This document shows, in pieces, positions 25,984 through 34,916 of a DNA stretch of 64,000 nucleotides. This stretch comes from JBCCIM01 sp965263205. Its GTDB lineage: Bacteria > Bacteroidota > Rhodothermia > Rhodothermales > JAHQVL01. Within the stretch, counting starts at the first letter, position 1. Each line of letters opens with the position of its first letter. The stretch spans positions 20,127-84,126 of the forward strand of contig CBDHHF010000004.1 in the NCBI GenBank assembly GCA_965263205.1, written 5' to 3'. A model generated the notes under the pieces. The model saw only the letters and a program-made list of their open reading frames with translations. It was not told where the DNA came from and did not search any database. The position numbers were made by a program, and so were the translations under genes.

Positions 25984-27180
25984 ATGATGGATGACCAGAG
26001 CGCTTCGACAGATACCAAGACCATTCCCCCTGATCACATTTTACCACAAGGACTAACTGACCTCAGCCTGGAAGCCGACACTTCGCTTCAACGCATGATC
26101 TCCTGGCTGACGCAAACACCCGTTCGCAACCTGACGCCTGGAAGAAAAGATTACGGTTCATTTAGCCACGGGGTACACGATAAAACGGGCCACAGCCCAG
26201 GGCAGTATACTGAGATTACAGGCTATGGCGTCAGCGTAATGGCCCATCTGTATCGCTGGCGCGAGGATGATAAATACCTGACCGCAGCAAAAGAAGCAGC
26301 AGATTTCCTGCTTTCCATTCAGCTGGAAAATGGTGCGTATCCGCACTGTCCCGATCCGCTCCAATCCTGTGCTAACGGCGAGCAGTACACGTTTGATGTG
26401 TCTATGTGTACGATGGGGATTATGGATCTGTACCACGTACATCAGGAGCAGAAGTACCTGGATAGCGCTATTCGAGCCGGCGACTGGTTGCTTTCCATGC
26501 AGCGTGAAGACGGTGCATTTCGGGCAAAATACAAAGCCCAGGAAGGCAATATGAATACTGGCAATTTCTTTGGCGACGGAAGCTGTATCCACGTCAAAAA
26601 TGCCATGGCACTGCTCAAACTGGCCGAATATGCGAAGATGCCGCGTTTTGTTGAAGGTGCGCGGCGGATATGTGACTATGTACTGGGACTGCAGCGAGAA
26701 GACGGTATGTTCTGGTCTATGCCAAGTAAAAACTTCGTTTTTACCCACGCACATTGTTATTCCTGTGAAGGATTTATTTCAGCGGGTGCTTATCTGGGAG
26801 AGGAACGATACACAGAAGCTGCCCTTCGTGGCACCGCCTGGTTACAGCGCGTCCAGAACGACGATGGCTCTGTATTTCAGGTCTATGAAGACAGCAGAAA
26901 GCTGAAAAGACGCGCAAGACAATCCGTTCACGCGTTCAAAGCAGCTGATGCCACATCCCAATCCGCACGCCTCTTTGCCCTCGCCGGCAGCGGATACACG
27001 CCGAACTACAAAAAAGCCATTGCTTTCGTAAAAGAGCAGATGCAAAGTGAAAGCGGTGGCCTGCATTATATAAAAGGTAGATTTCGGACCGATTACATGA
27101 TGTATACATGGCCAACAATGTTTGCCATCCAAGCGATAGAATTTGCACATCGACCAATATCAGCCAGAGACCTCTTCTAG
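25984..27180 (+). CDS. Alpha/alpha-barrel protein of a surface-glycan operon
   Basis: A 398-residue protein without a signal peptide. At least five repeated helix pairs end in a Q-x-x-(D/N/S)-G-x-(F/Y/V/L) turn: Q-L-E-N-G-A-Y (113), Q-R-E-D-G-A-F (173), Q-R-E-D-G-M-F (237), Q-N-D-D-G-S-V (about 296) and Q-S-E-S-G-G-L (about 350). This is the (alpha/alpha)6-toroid pattern of prenyltransferase/squalene-cyclase-like and some glycoside hydrolase or epimerase proteins. The neighbours are all glycan genes, so a lyase, epimerase or hydrolase acting on glycan is more likely than terpene chemistry. It is the first gene of the four-gene operon and 19 bases from the next. Confidence 0.7.
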   Translation: MMDDQSASTDTKTIPPDHILPQGLTDLSLEADTSLQRMISWLTQTPVRNLTPGRKDYGSFSHGVHDKTGHSPGQYTEITGYGVSVMAHLYRWREDDKYLTAAKEAADFLLSIQLENGAYPHCPDPLQSCANGEQYTFDVSMCTMGIMDLYHVHQEQKYLDSAIRAGDWLLSMQREDGAFRAKYKAQEGNMNTGNFFGDGSCIHVKNAMALLKLAEYAKMPRFVEGARRICDYVLGLQREDGMFWSMPSKNFVFTHAHCYSCEGFISAGAYLGEERYTEAALRGTAWLQRVQNDDGSVFQVYEDSRKLKRRARQSVHAFKAADATSQSARLFALAGSGYTPNYKKAIAFVKEQMQSESGGLHYIKGRFRTDYMMYTWPTMFAIQAIEFAHRPISARDLF

Positions 27181-27199
27181 AGGATCTACATAAATTTAT

Positions 27200-28306
27200 A
27201 TGAAAGATAAAGCAAAGGTGGTGGTCATTTTTGGCACCCGCCCTGAGGCGATAAAAATGGCGCCTCTCGTGAAGGAGTTACAGAAACACCCGGATACATT
27301 TGAAGCCATTGCCTGCTCTACAGGCCAGCATCGCGACATGCTCAAGCAGGTACTGGAGGTGTTTGAAATTGAGCCTACGCATGAATTGGACGTGATGGTG
27401 CCCAACCAGACCCTGGCCGGCCTCACCTCGCGCCTGATCCAGCGACTGGATACCCTCTTTGGTGAAATCAAGCCCGATTGTGTGCTTGTTCACGGAGATA
27501 CCACCACAGCGATGGCAAGTGCGCTTGCGGCATACTATCACAAAATTCCTATCGGCCATGTGGAAGCCGGCCTCCGTACCTACAACCGGTACGAGCCCTT
27601 TCCTGAAGAAATGAACCGACAGTTGGTAGACGTGCTCTCGACGTTCCATTTTGCACCAACCAAAACGGCTGCAGACCACCTGAAGCAGGAGAATACCCCC
27701 AACGATTACATCTGCATCACAGGCAACACGGTGATCGATGCATTGCACATCGTGGTTGAGAAGCCTTGCGAACTGCCACTGGATATCGATTGGGAGAATC
27801 GCCGTGTAATTCTTGTAACGGCGCATCGTCGCGAAAGCTTTGGCGAGCCGCTTGAGAACATTTGTGAGGCGCTCCACGAAATTGTGAAGCAATACGATGA
27901 CGTCGAGATCATCTACCCGGTACATTACAACCCGAATGTACAGAACACGGTATATGGCCGGCTCAAAGACATCGACCGTATTCACCTCATGGATCCGCTC
28001 AATTACCTGGAATTTGCCAAGCTGATGTCGAAAAGCTACATCATCCTGACTGATTCGGGCGGTATTCAAGAAGAGGCGCCGGCATTGGGAGTACCTGTAT
28101 TGGTGATGCGAGACGTCACCGAGCGTCCGGAAGCAGTAGCTGCCGGCACAGTACGCGTTGTGGGTACCGACAAAGACCGCATCGTGAGCAACGTAACGAA
28201 ACTCATGGATGAAGCGGAGCACAAGTCCATGTCGATGGCCATCAACCCGTATGGGGATGGTACGGCTTCCGCAAATATCGTTCGTATCCTTAAAGAAGCG
28301 CTCTAG
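27200..28306 (+). CDS. wecB: UDP-N-acetylglucosamine 2-epimerase (non-hydrolysing)
   Basis: A 368-residue GT-B-fold enzyme. G-T-R-P-E-A-I-K-M (12-20), G-H-V-E-A-G-L-R-T, P-F-P-E-E-M-N-R and T-A-H-R-R-E are all family motifs, and D-S-G-G-I-Q-E-E-A-P is the C-terminal UDP-binding signature. It converts UDP-GlcNAc to UDP-ManNAc in the cytoplasm for surface polysaccharide synthesis. No ManNAc dehydrogenase (wecC) gene is in the window, so ManNAc may be used directly, or the dehydrogenase lies elsewhere. It is followed after two bases by the glycosyltransferase. Confidence 0.96.
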   Translation: MKDKAKVVVIFGTRPEAIKMAPLVKELQKHPDTFEAIACSTGQHRDMLKQVLEVFEIEPTHELDVMVPNQTLAGLTSRLIQRLDTLFGEIKPDCVLVHGDTTTAMASALAAYYHKIPIGHVEAGLRTYNRYEPFPEEMNRQLVDVLSTFHFAPTKTAADHLKQENTPNDYICITGNTVIDALHIVVEKPCELPLDIDWENRRVILVTAHRRESFGEPLENICEALHEIVKQYDDVEIIYPVHYNPNVQNTVYGRLKDIDRIHLMDPLNYLEFAKLMSKSYIILTDSGGIQEEAPALGVPVLVMRDVTERPEAVAAGTVRVVGTDKDRIVSNVTKLMDEAEHKSMSMAINPYGDGTASANIVRILKEAL

Positions 28307-28308
28307 CA

Positions 28309-29466
28309 ATGAACATTCTCTGGATTCCTCACAGCCCCTCGGAGCCCGGTGCGCATCGGCGTGATCAGTACTTTATTCAACTTCTGAAAGACCGGCACCA
28401 CATTTACACCCTGACCTGGGAAACCTGGAAAGGGGGAGACCGACTCAAGGCTGTGTTTGCTGGTTTGCGGTTCTATCCGTTGACCATCGATGATCTGGAT
28501 GCGTTTCATGTCCGTCGTATCCCCGACTTTACCAAACCCTTTCGCCGGAAAGACTACAAAAACGTAGGCATTAACGAGCGATTCTTTCATGCGGATATTC
28601 GGCGCATTGTTAAAGAGTGTAATATCGATCTGGTCATAGCCGGCCCAACCAGCTTTATGACGGGCTACCCGCCATTCGATCTGGATGTGCCCCTCATTTT
28701 TGATTACCTCGACTGCGCGGATTGGGATGCCAAACCGGACCATCCGGAAATCACCTACATGGAGAAATCCGATGCAATCCTGTGTGTATCCAGTATTGCC
28801 AAAGAACGGGCGCAGCGTTGGGATAAACCCTCGCTTTATCTGCCCAATGGTGCAGATATCAACAAAATGCGGAATGCTTCGGGTGATGCAGTACGCAAGA
28901 AGCTCGGGCTCGAAAATGCAAAGGTTGTCAGCTTGATTGGCCTGACCTGTAGTCCGCGGTTGTACTTCCTGGAATCGGTGTTGCTTGCCAAGAAGCAGTT
29001 GCCCGATCTCAAGTGTTTGCTGGTAGGGCACTCGCCGGCTATCGAGGCAGCACTTGCAAAAATTCCAAACGCAGAGGATACCTTCCTTTTCACAGGACCG
29101 GTGCCATATGCTGAAATTGCCTCGTACTTTGCTGCAACGGACGTAGGCATGTACCCGGTAGATGAGGCTGTGTATTACGATGCCGCATCGCCGATCAAAA
29201 TATTTGAATACACCGCTGCCGGCAAACCCATTGTTGTCCCCCGTATTACCGAAGCGGAGCGCCTTGGGTTTGATAACCTCGTGTTTGCCTCCCCAGATGC
29301 AGCACCTTACGCAGAAGGCATCGTTCAAGCCTTTACCAATCCGCCGCCGACGGTAGTACCCAAGGTGGACCAGTTCGACTGGAAATACCTGGCTGAATCG
29401 CTTGATGAGTTTCTGATGCAGTTTGATCCAGCAGCAAAGCCGACGCCTGCGCCGGCTACCACCTAG
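28309..29466 (+). CDS. Glycosyltransferase, GT4-like
   Basis: A 385-residue GT-B-type glycosyltransferase. The N-terminal half starts W-I-P-H-S-P-S-E-P-G-A-H-R-R-D, a loop typical of GT4 members, and the C-terminal half has F-T-G-P-V-P-Y, then D-V-G-M-Y-P and S-P-I-K-I-F-E-Y-T-A-A-G-K-P-I-V, the conserved sugar-nucleotide-binding region. The last 20 residues are Pro/Ala-rich. It likely transfers a sugar to the growing surface glycan from the cytoplasmic side. It starts two bases after the epimerase stop and its own stop is four bases before the sulfotransferase start, so translation is tightly coupled. Confidence 0.9.
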   Translation: MNILWIPHSPSEPGAHRRDQYFIQLLKDRHHIYTLTWETWKGGDRLKAVFAGLRFYPLTIDDLDAFHVRRIPDFTKPFRRKDYKNVGINERFFHADIRRIVKECNIDLVIAGPTSFMTGYPPFDLDVPLIFDYLDCADWDAKPDHPEITYMEKSDAILCVSSIAKERAQRWDKPSLYLPNGADINKMRNASGDAVRKKLGLENAKVVSLIGLTCSPRLYFLESVLLAKKQLPDLKCLLVGHSPAIEAALAKIPNAEDTFLFTGPVPYAEIASYFAATDVGMYPVDEAVYYDAASPIKIFEYTAAGKPIVVPRITEAERLGFDNLVFASPDAAPYAEGIVQAFTNPPPTVVPKVDQFDWKYLAESLDEFLMQFDPAAKPTPAPATT

Positions 29467-29470
29467 AGGC

Positions 29471-30424
29471 ATGAATATTAGCGAAGCAGTACCTCCAGCC
29501 CTTAAAAGCAGCGTGATTGCGAAAGCAGCACCCGGTACCAACGGTACCTTCCCGCTGCGTATGTTTTTTGGGCACCACAAATGTGCTACGGGCTGGATCG
29601 ACAACATCTTGCGCGAAATCTGCCTGCATATGGGGCGGTCGTTCAAAATTGTGCACCAGCCGTACTCATTCGAGAAGTATGGGACGTTGGGGCCTCTGGT
29701 GGAGCAGGAGAATATTCAATTCCTGTCGTATATCAATACCGACCTGCGCTACACACATGATCTCAAGGTATACCGTGCATTTCATGTGGTGCGCGATCCG
29801 CGCGACATCGTTGTCTCAGCGTATTTTTCTCATCTGCATAGCTTGAAAGCACCTGATTGGGATGAATTAAATACCTTGCGTGACAAGCTGAGCGGACTTT
29901 CCAAAGAGGAAGGCCTTTTCTTTGAGCTGGATTACCTGAAAGACCAGTTCCGCCGGATGGGCGAGTGGGATTACAAGCAGGATCATATTCTTGAAATCAA
30001 AATGGAAGAGCTTAGCGCAAATCCGCTGGGCAAATTTCAGGAGATTCTGGAGTTTTTGGAGATGTTCGATCCTGAAGAACGTGAAGGGCTTGGATTGAAG
30101 ATGCATAATTTGCGGCTCCGAATGAATCGGCTGAACCACAAAGGCCGGCGCTTCATGCCGGGTAAAATGCCAATTTTTATGGTGCCCAAACGGCCCGTAC
30201 ACACCTTTCCGTTGAGCGCACTTGAAGATGTGACTGAGAAACTAAGTTTCAAAAAAATGGCGGGTGGCAGGAAGAAGGGGGAGGAGAACATCAAGAGCCA
30301 TTACCGCAAAGGCGTGCACGGCGATTGGAAAAATCATCTCAACGACGAGCATGTCGCCTACTTTAAGTCGCATTACAACGACTTGCTTATCAAGCTTGGT
30401 TACGAAGAGAACGAAGATTGGTAA
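29471..30424 (+). CDS. Sulfotransferase (PAPS-dependent)
   Basis: A 317-residue sulfotransferase-fold protein. The start is the ATG at 29471 after an AGAGG site; the frame extends 16 codons into the upstream gene without support. The 5-prime phosphosulfate-binding loop is F-F-G-H-H-K-C-A-T-G-W (32-42), with His-His in place of the common P-K-x-G-T-T. The 3-prime phosphate block is V-V-R-D-P-R-D-I-V-V-S-A-Y (about 108). Its place at the end of the glycan operon suggests it sulfates a sugar residue, or less likely a lipid or protein. PAPS synthesis genes are not in the window. A strong terminator follows at 30459. Confidence 0.85.
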   Translation: MNISEAVPPALKSSVIAKAAPGTNGTFPLRMFFGHHKCATGWIDNILREICLHMGRSFKIVHQPYSFEKYGTLGPLVEQENIQFLSYINTDLRYTHDLKVYRAFHVVRDPRDIVVSAYFSHLHSLKAPDWDELNTLRDKLSGLSKEEGLFFELDYLKDQFRRMGEWDYKQDHILEIKMEELSANPLGKFQEILEFLEMFDPEEREGLGLKMHNLRLRMNRLNHKGRRFMPGKMPIFMVPKRPVHTFPLSALEDVTEKLSFKKMAGGRKKGEENIKSHYRKGVHGDWKNHLNDEHVAYFKSHYNDLLIKLGYEENEDW

Positions 30425-30458
30425 GAATGCTAATGGTCATACACCGTTTCAAATTTTA

Positions 30459-30496
30459 ACAGGAGCAAGCAATACATCGCTTGCTCCTGTTTTTTT
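30459..30496 (+). terminator. Intrinsic terminator of the glycan operon
   Basis: A perfect 12-base stem (ACAGGAGCAAGC at 30459-30470, GCTTGCTCCTGT at 30479-30490) with an 8-base loop and a T run. It ends the operon that starts at 25984. Confidence 0.9.
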
Positions 30497-30515
30497 AGGG
30501 GCATCATGTAGGGTA

Positions 30516-31253
30516 TCACGTACCATCTGCAATGGCGCGTGCTTTGCCCATGTATTCGCCTAGCGCCTGGTCAATGGCGCCCCTGCTGGCTTTTTTCGCA
30601 CCTTCTTCTTTGTACATGTTGCCGAGTGAACGCGCAATGCCTGGATCGCCACCTGTAAAGGCATGAATCATTTCTTTCATGCGTGCAACCAGTGCCTGGA
30701 CTTCTGGTGCACCAGGATCGGTACCGTTTTCCATGGCGCTCCTGAACGCATTGTTTAGCTCGACCCAATCGTCCTGGGCCTTTTGCATGGCTTCAGGACC
30801 CATGGCTTCGCCGCGTTGCTTCAGGGTTTCGAGTTGTGCTGGTGTATAATATTTTTCGTGCATTGTAGTCACCTTGATTGTCTCTAGTAAGGTCTCGACG
30901 GTCAGTTCTTTTGAACCGTCGAGGGTCTTTAGAATCGACTCAAGCCGGTCAAGCAGCAGTTGTTGCCGCTCAATGTGCTGTTGCAAGCGCGCTGTATGCA
31001 GCGCAAGTACGCGCGGAAGCGTGTAATCGCCGTCATCCAGCATAGCGCGGATCTCCTCTAGTGGAAAGCCAAGTTGCTGCAGCGAGACGATTTGTTGCAA
31101 TCGCTCGACTTGCTGGCGGCCGTACAGGCGATACCCTTTCTCGGAGCGTCGCGCCGGCGTAAGCAACCCGATCTCTTCATAATAATGAAGCGTGCGCACG
31201 GTTAATCCGGTTGCTTTGGCCAATTTGCCCACTTTTAAGAAGCTCGCATCCAT
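30516..31253 (-). CDS. MerR-family regulator with TipAS-like effector domain
   Basis: A 245-residue protein. The N-terminal winged-helix MerR domain (about 5-75) reads V-G-K-L-A-K-A-T-G-L-T-V-R-T-L-H-Y-Y, followed by a coiled dimerisation helix (about 80-125) and a TipAS-type domain (about 130-240; K-Y-Y-T-P-A-Q-L-E-T-L). TipA-type proteins bind thiopeptide antibiotics in Streptomyces; here the ligand is unknown. MerR regulators usually act on elongated promoters next to their own gene; no transporter or resistance gene adjoins it, and no operator was identified. Confidence 0.9.
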   Translation of the reverse strand: MDASFLKVGKLAKATGLTVRTLHYYEEIGLLTPARRSEKGYRLYGRQQVERLQQIVSLQQLGFPLEEIRAMLDDGDYTLPRVLALHTARLQQHIERQQLLLDRLESILKTLDGSKELTVETLLETIKVTTMHEKYYTPAQLETLKQRGEAMGPEAMQKAQDDWVELNNAFRSAMENGTDPGAPEVQALVARMKEMIHAFTGGDPGIARSLGNMYKEEGAKKASRGAIDQALGEYMGKARAIADGT

Positions 31254-31335
31254 TTTCTTTCCGATTTTTATCGATATGCAGCCAAGATAAGCCCTTACGT
31301 CGCGTGAGGGTCAAGAGGCGGGGCGAAGTTTTTTT

Positions 31336-31362
31336 GATTGGGGATTGGGGATTGGGGATTTT
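31336..31362 (+). repeat. Heptanucleotide repeat GATTGGG
   Basis: Three exact units of GATTGGG (31336-31356) followed by a degenerate GATTTTT. It is close in sequence to GGGGATT-type heptads described in cyanobacteria. Confidence 0.85.
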
Positions 31363-31426
31363 TGATCTGATCGAGTCCTGTTATCCTGAGCCTCGCGAAG
31401 GATCTCTGCCAGGCTGGCACATTCGT

Positions 31427-31501
31427 TTGAATATTGAATATCGAGCAAGGAATCTTGAATGTCGAAGTTTAGCTTTCCTTAAGACTTAAACCTTAAACCT
31501 C
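31427..31501 (+). repeat. Long degenerate heptanucleotide repeat
   Basis: About ten successive seven-base units can be read: TTGAATA, TTGAATA, TCGAGCA, AGGAATC, TTGAATG, TCGAAGT, TTAGCTT, TCCTTAA, GACTTAA, ACCTTAA, then ACCTCG. The purine-rich first half and the pyrimidine-rich second half partly mirror each other. Confidence 0.6.
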
Positions 31502-31703
31502 GTTTGCGCCTGAGGATTGCGTCAAATGCGTCTAATTGCTAATCCGGGGCAGGGGGGATACGTTTAAATTTGCGAGACTATCCCTAAATCTACGCCATTC
31601 CTCACCCCTGGCACGAAGGGTAGAAAAAACAGTCTATTGTTTGAGCCGGAAAACCGCGTATTTCGGTTCGCACATCTTAAATGCAATTGTTTAGATCATT
31701 CGT

Positions 31704-34448
31704 ATGAAGAAGCTCGTTACAAATCGCCTTTTCCCGATGGGAATGGGGCATTCCGTTGCAAGACATGTGACGGCCGGATTCGGCAGTGCCGGCTGGCTTT
31801 TTGGCTTGATGGCCCTCTTTATTATGACTGCGCCGCAAAGCGCTACCGCACAAGATGCCGGCGCTTTTGTTGAAAACAACGGCCTCGTAGTCATGGAGGT
31901 TGAATCTGTTGAACGGCCGTTTAACTGGAAATTTGAAGATACCGTCGAAGGATTTGTTGGCGATGGTTATCTGCGCTACATCGGCTCAAACCACTTCAAT
32001 GAGCCGGGCATCGATATCCTCGAATTTGATGTTGTCATCATCAATCCAGGCGAATACAAGATGTTTTTGTGGGCCAATCACTTTGACGCCCCTGAGCCAG
32101 ATCAGAACAATGATGCCTGGACCAAAATGGACGACGGTGACTGGATCAAAACCGTACATCCCGGACCTCGCCAGGAAGAAGGCTGGAGCTTCCATACGCA
32201 ATGGGTGGAAGTGATTAATGGTGTTGAGACATTCTCTGAGCCTACGTATCAGTTGGATGCGGGCGTGCACAAGTTTTATATCTCAGGTCGCTCCTGGAAC
32301 TATCGGATGGACCGCGTACACATCTGGAAAAACGACGCGCCGTTCAAAGTGCCGTACGACGTAGCCGCGATGAACATCCATCCCGAATCCGAGCGGGACA
32401 ACACAATTTTGACTGTAACACCGGATCCGGTAACGTTCTCACCAACGGCTGTTGGCCTTAGTGCAGATATTTCAGCGACGCTGAATAACGAAGGTGACGA
32501 TCCGATTAACATCAGCAGCATCACGGTTACAGGCGACAACGCGTCCGAGTTTAGCACTGATTTTTCAGGCTCGCTGACCGTAGCTGCGGGTGGTTTTAGC
32601 AATTTGAATGTAACCCTTGCGCCAAATTCAAACGGTACCAAGGTCGCTTCACTTTCGATTGTACACGATGGCCTGAACTCACCAACTACGGTGAACCTTT
32701 TTGGTACAGGTACATCTGGTGGATCAGGTACAACAGTACTTTTCCGTGTGAACGCAGGTGGTCCGCTTATTGAAGATGCAAATGGCGATTGGGAAGAAGA
32801 TCAAACCGCAATTACCGGCCATGATAACGGTACAACCGAAGTAGGTATCCCGCATCCCTACGTAAATTCAGTTGCGAATGGCGATTGGGCGTTTGGCCGC
32901 GCTGATGAAGTAACCCTGGATTTCTCTGTGCCGCCCGGCACGCCAGCTTCGCTTTTCAATAGCGGCCGTTGGGATCCTGTGAACCTTCCTACGCAGCAGT
33001 GGGATATCCCCATTGACAATGGCACCGAAGTTGAAGTAAGACTCTATTTTGCCGAACAGCTCTTTGAGGCACCAGATGTGCCGGCAGATCAGGGCTGGCC
33101 GCGCGTATTTGACGTAGAAATTGACGGTGTCATTTATCCGCAGTTCGACGATCTGAATATTTACGAAGAAGCAGGGCACGACACCGGTATGATGCGTTCG
33201 GTTGTACTCATCAGCGATGGCAACCTGGATATCGACTTGCTAAACATCTCGCATGACCCGCTGGTTCAGGGGATCGAAGTCCTCGAAGTGGGCAGTATTT
33301 CGCGTGCCATGGATGAGGGATGGAATATGGTCGGTGTTCCGACAAGCCCATCTGATGGAAGCTACACCGCTGTGTTCAATGATGTGTCGCCGATTACAGA
33401 GCCTTTCTTGTGGGATGGTAGCAACTATGTACAGTCATCTACAGTGACCGCAGGCGTTGGCTACTGGATCAAGGTGCCGGCTGCCAGCAGCCAGTCGTTT
33501 AGCGATGCAGCCGTGAATTCACTGACGCTCAACCTTGTTGAAGGTTGGAATATGATCGCGGGTCCTGCTTGTGTCGTTCCATGGGGTGATATTTCCGATG
33601 CTGGAAATATCCTGATCGACGAGACGCTGTATGGCTACAGCAACGGCTACGTGACGAGTGCTGCCTTACTGCCAGGTTCTGGCTACTGGGTCCGCACGTC
33701 TGTTGCCGGCAGCATCACAATGGATTGTGGAACGGGCAAGGTAAGTGGCATCCAGCGTGAGCAGGGTGATGTGCTCGGAAACTTCGGTATGCTTCGCGTG
33801 AGTGACGAAGCCGGCATGAGCCAGGCACTCTACTTCGGTAGCGAACTTGCCGCCGGCCTCGACAAGCGCAGCTTCTCCATGCCGCCACGCAGTCAGCAGG
33901 GTGACTTCGATGTGCGCTTCAACGACAGCAGCCGCTTGAGTGAAGCCGACGAGCAGATTGTGCGCTTGCAGAGCGAAAGCTACCCGCTCGTTGTACGCCT
34001 CGATCGCAAACCTGACGTTCTCTTCGGGCCTGTGGTTATTGAAGAGCTTGTTGGTGGTGAAGTGGTCAAACAGCATCAGCTGGATGCCGATGACGCCGTT
34101 ACGATCAGCAATGACAACGTAACCGCGCTTCGGATCAAATCGGTAGACAGCATTGATGCCACGTTGCCTGAAACGTTTACGTTGCAGGGTAACTATCCGA
34201 ACCCGTTCAATCCATCTACACAGGTAGTCTTCGACATGCCGGAAGCCGGTGTCGTTAAAGTCGATGTGTATGATTTACTGGGTCGTAATGTGATGAGCGT
34301 GCCGACGCAGGATATTGCGGCGGGTGCCGGCAAGCAGGTGCAAATCGATGCATCATCGCTTGCTTCAGGCACGTACCTCTACCACGTGACGGTAGAGATG
34401 GCGTCGCAGTCGATCACAAAAGTAGGGCGCATGACGCTGATCAAATAA
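31704..34448 (+). CDS. CBM-ASH-malectin secreted protein, type IX sorted
   Basis: A 914-residue exported protein. Approximate order: long signal peptide (1-50, ending A-T-A-Q); a carbohydrate-binding-like domain (51-215) beginning A-F-V-E-N-N-G-L-V-V-M-E-V-E-S and ending in I-S-G-R-S-W-N-Y-R-M-D-R; an ASH-type Ig domain (232-335); a malectin domain (345-525, R-V-N-A-G-G-P-L-I); two repeats around E-G-W-N-M-V/I (530-700); a C-terminal module (about 705-815); and a type A sorting domain (820-914). The first domain is paralogous to that at the start of the glycosidase at 47706-49250. The region from about 530 to the end is paralogous to the end of the protein at 34917. It probably binds polysaccharide at the cell surface. 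Confidence 0.88.
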   Translation: MKKLVTNRLFPMGMGHSVARHVTAGFGSAGWLFGLMALFIMTAPQSATAQDAGAFVENNGLVVMEVESVERPFNWKFEDTVEGFVGDGYLRYIGSNHFNEPGIDILEFDVVIINPGEYKMFLWANHFDAPEPDQNNDAWTKMDDGDWIKTVHPGPRQEEGWSFHTQWVEVINGVETFSEPTYQLDAGVHKFYISGRSWNYRMDRVHIWKNDAPFKVPYDVAAMNIHPESERDNTILTVTPDPVTFSPTAVGLSADISATLNNEGDDPINISSITVTGDNASEFSTDFSGSLTVAAGGFSNLNVTLAPNSNGTKVASLSIVHDGLNSPTTVNLFGTGTSGGSGTTVLFRVNAGGPLIEDANGDWEEDQTAITGHDNGTTEVGIPHPYVNSVANGDWAFGRADEVTLDFSVPPGTPASLFNSGRWDPVNLPTQQWDIPIDNGTEVEVRLYFAEQLFEAPDVPADQGWPRVFDVEIDGVIYPQFDDLNIYEEAGHDTGMMRSVVLISDGNLDIDLLNISHDPLVQGIEVLEVGSISRAMDEGWNMVGVPTSPSDGSYTAVFNDVSPITEPFLWDGSNYVQSSTVTAGVGYWIKVPAASSQSFSDAAVNSLTLNLVEGWNMIAGPACVVPWGDISDAGNILIDETLYGYSNGYVTSAALLPGSGYWVRTSVAGSITMDCGTGKVSGIQREQGDVLGNFGMLRVSDEAGMSQALYFGSELAAGLDKRSFSMPPRSQQGDFDVRFNDSSRLSEADEQIVRLQSESYPLVVRLDRKPDVLFGPVVIEELVGGEVVKQHQLDADDAVTISNDNVTALRIKSVDSIDATLPETFTLQGNYPNPFNPSTQVVFDMPEAGVVKVDVYDLLGRNVMSVPTQDIAAGAGKQVQIDASSLASGTYLYHVTVEMASQSITKVGRMTLIK

Positions 34449-34475
34449 GCAAGTTTTTGATTGGTTAATAGAAAG

Positions 34476-34506
34476 GCCCGGTGCATTGTGCATCGGGCTT
34501 TTTTGT
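34476..34506 (+). terminator. Intrinsic terminator
   Basis: A 10-base stem with one G-T pair (GCCCGGTGCA at 34476-34485, TGCATCGGGC at 34489-34498), a 3-base loop and six T. It ends the gene at 34448. Confidence 0.9.
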
Positions 34507-34916
34507 GTTCATGCAGGAAGCAGGGTCGCTTCTCCGTAGCCTCGCACAGCGTGATGAGTAGTAATAAAATCCACAGTCCATCGCTATGGGCGAAAAATCC
34601 ATAGTGCCAAGAGGCGTAAGACCCACTTTTAGTGCGCCATAAACGAATTGAGGTTTATGCTTAAAACGTAAGCCGATTCGGTGCGGAGCTGCCTCGATTC
34701 GAAAAAGTGCCTACTTACTTTAGTTCTTCGTGTCCACTCGCTTTTTGAAGCGGTTGAATTGCTGAGCATAGCCATCCCATTTACGGCAAGCTGTTCGGCA
34801 AAACAACCTTTCGAGAAGGGCACAACCGTCCGGCTCAGGTGCAATGATTGTATGCGTGCAAACCTAGCCCACCTCTTGAACAACCGAAAACGACAATTCA
34901 AAACGGTACCTCACTC
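34507..34916. other. Intergenic leader without recognisable gene
   Basis: About 410 bases between the terminator and the next secreted-protein gene. Short frames on both strands have no protein-like composition. It presumably holds the promoter of the downstream gene, but no element stands out. Confidence 0.4.

Larger units (their letters stand above)
31254..31703. other. Repeat-rich intergenic region
   Basis: About 450 bases without a gene between the MerR regulator gene and the first paralogous malectin gene. It contains two blocks of seven-base repeats (31336-31362 and 31427-31501, listed separately). The remainder shows no clear promoter or gene. Confidence 0.5.

Noticed and set aside
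27278..28309. 343-codon minus-strand frame opposite wecB
   Set aside because: The plus strand carries the full set of epimerase motifs; the antisense frame is rich in Cys/His/Arg with no recognisable domain. It is a shadow.
28303..29646. 447-codon minus-strand frame opposite the GT4 gene
   Set aside because: It has no protein-like composition and overlaps well-supported plus-strand genes.
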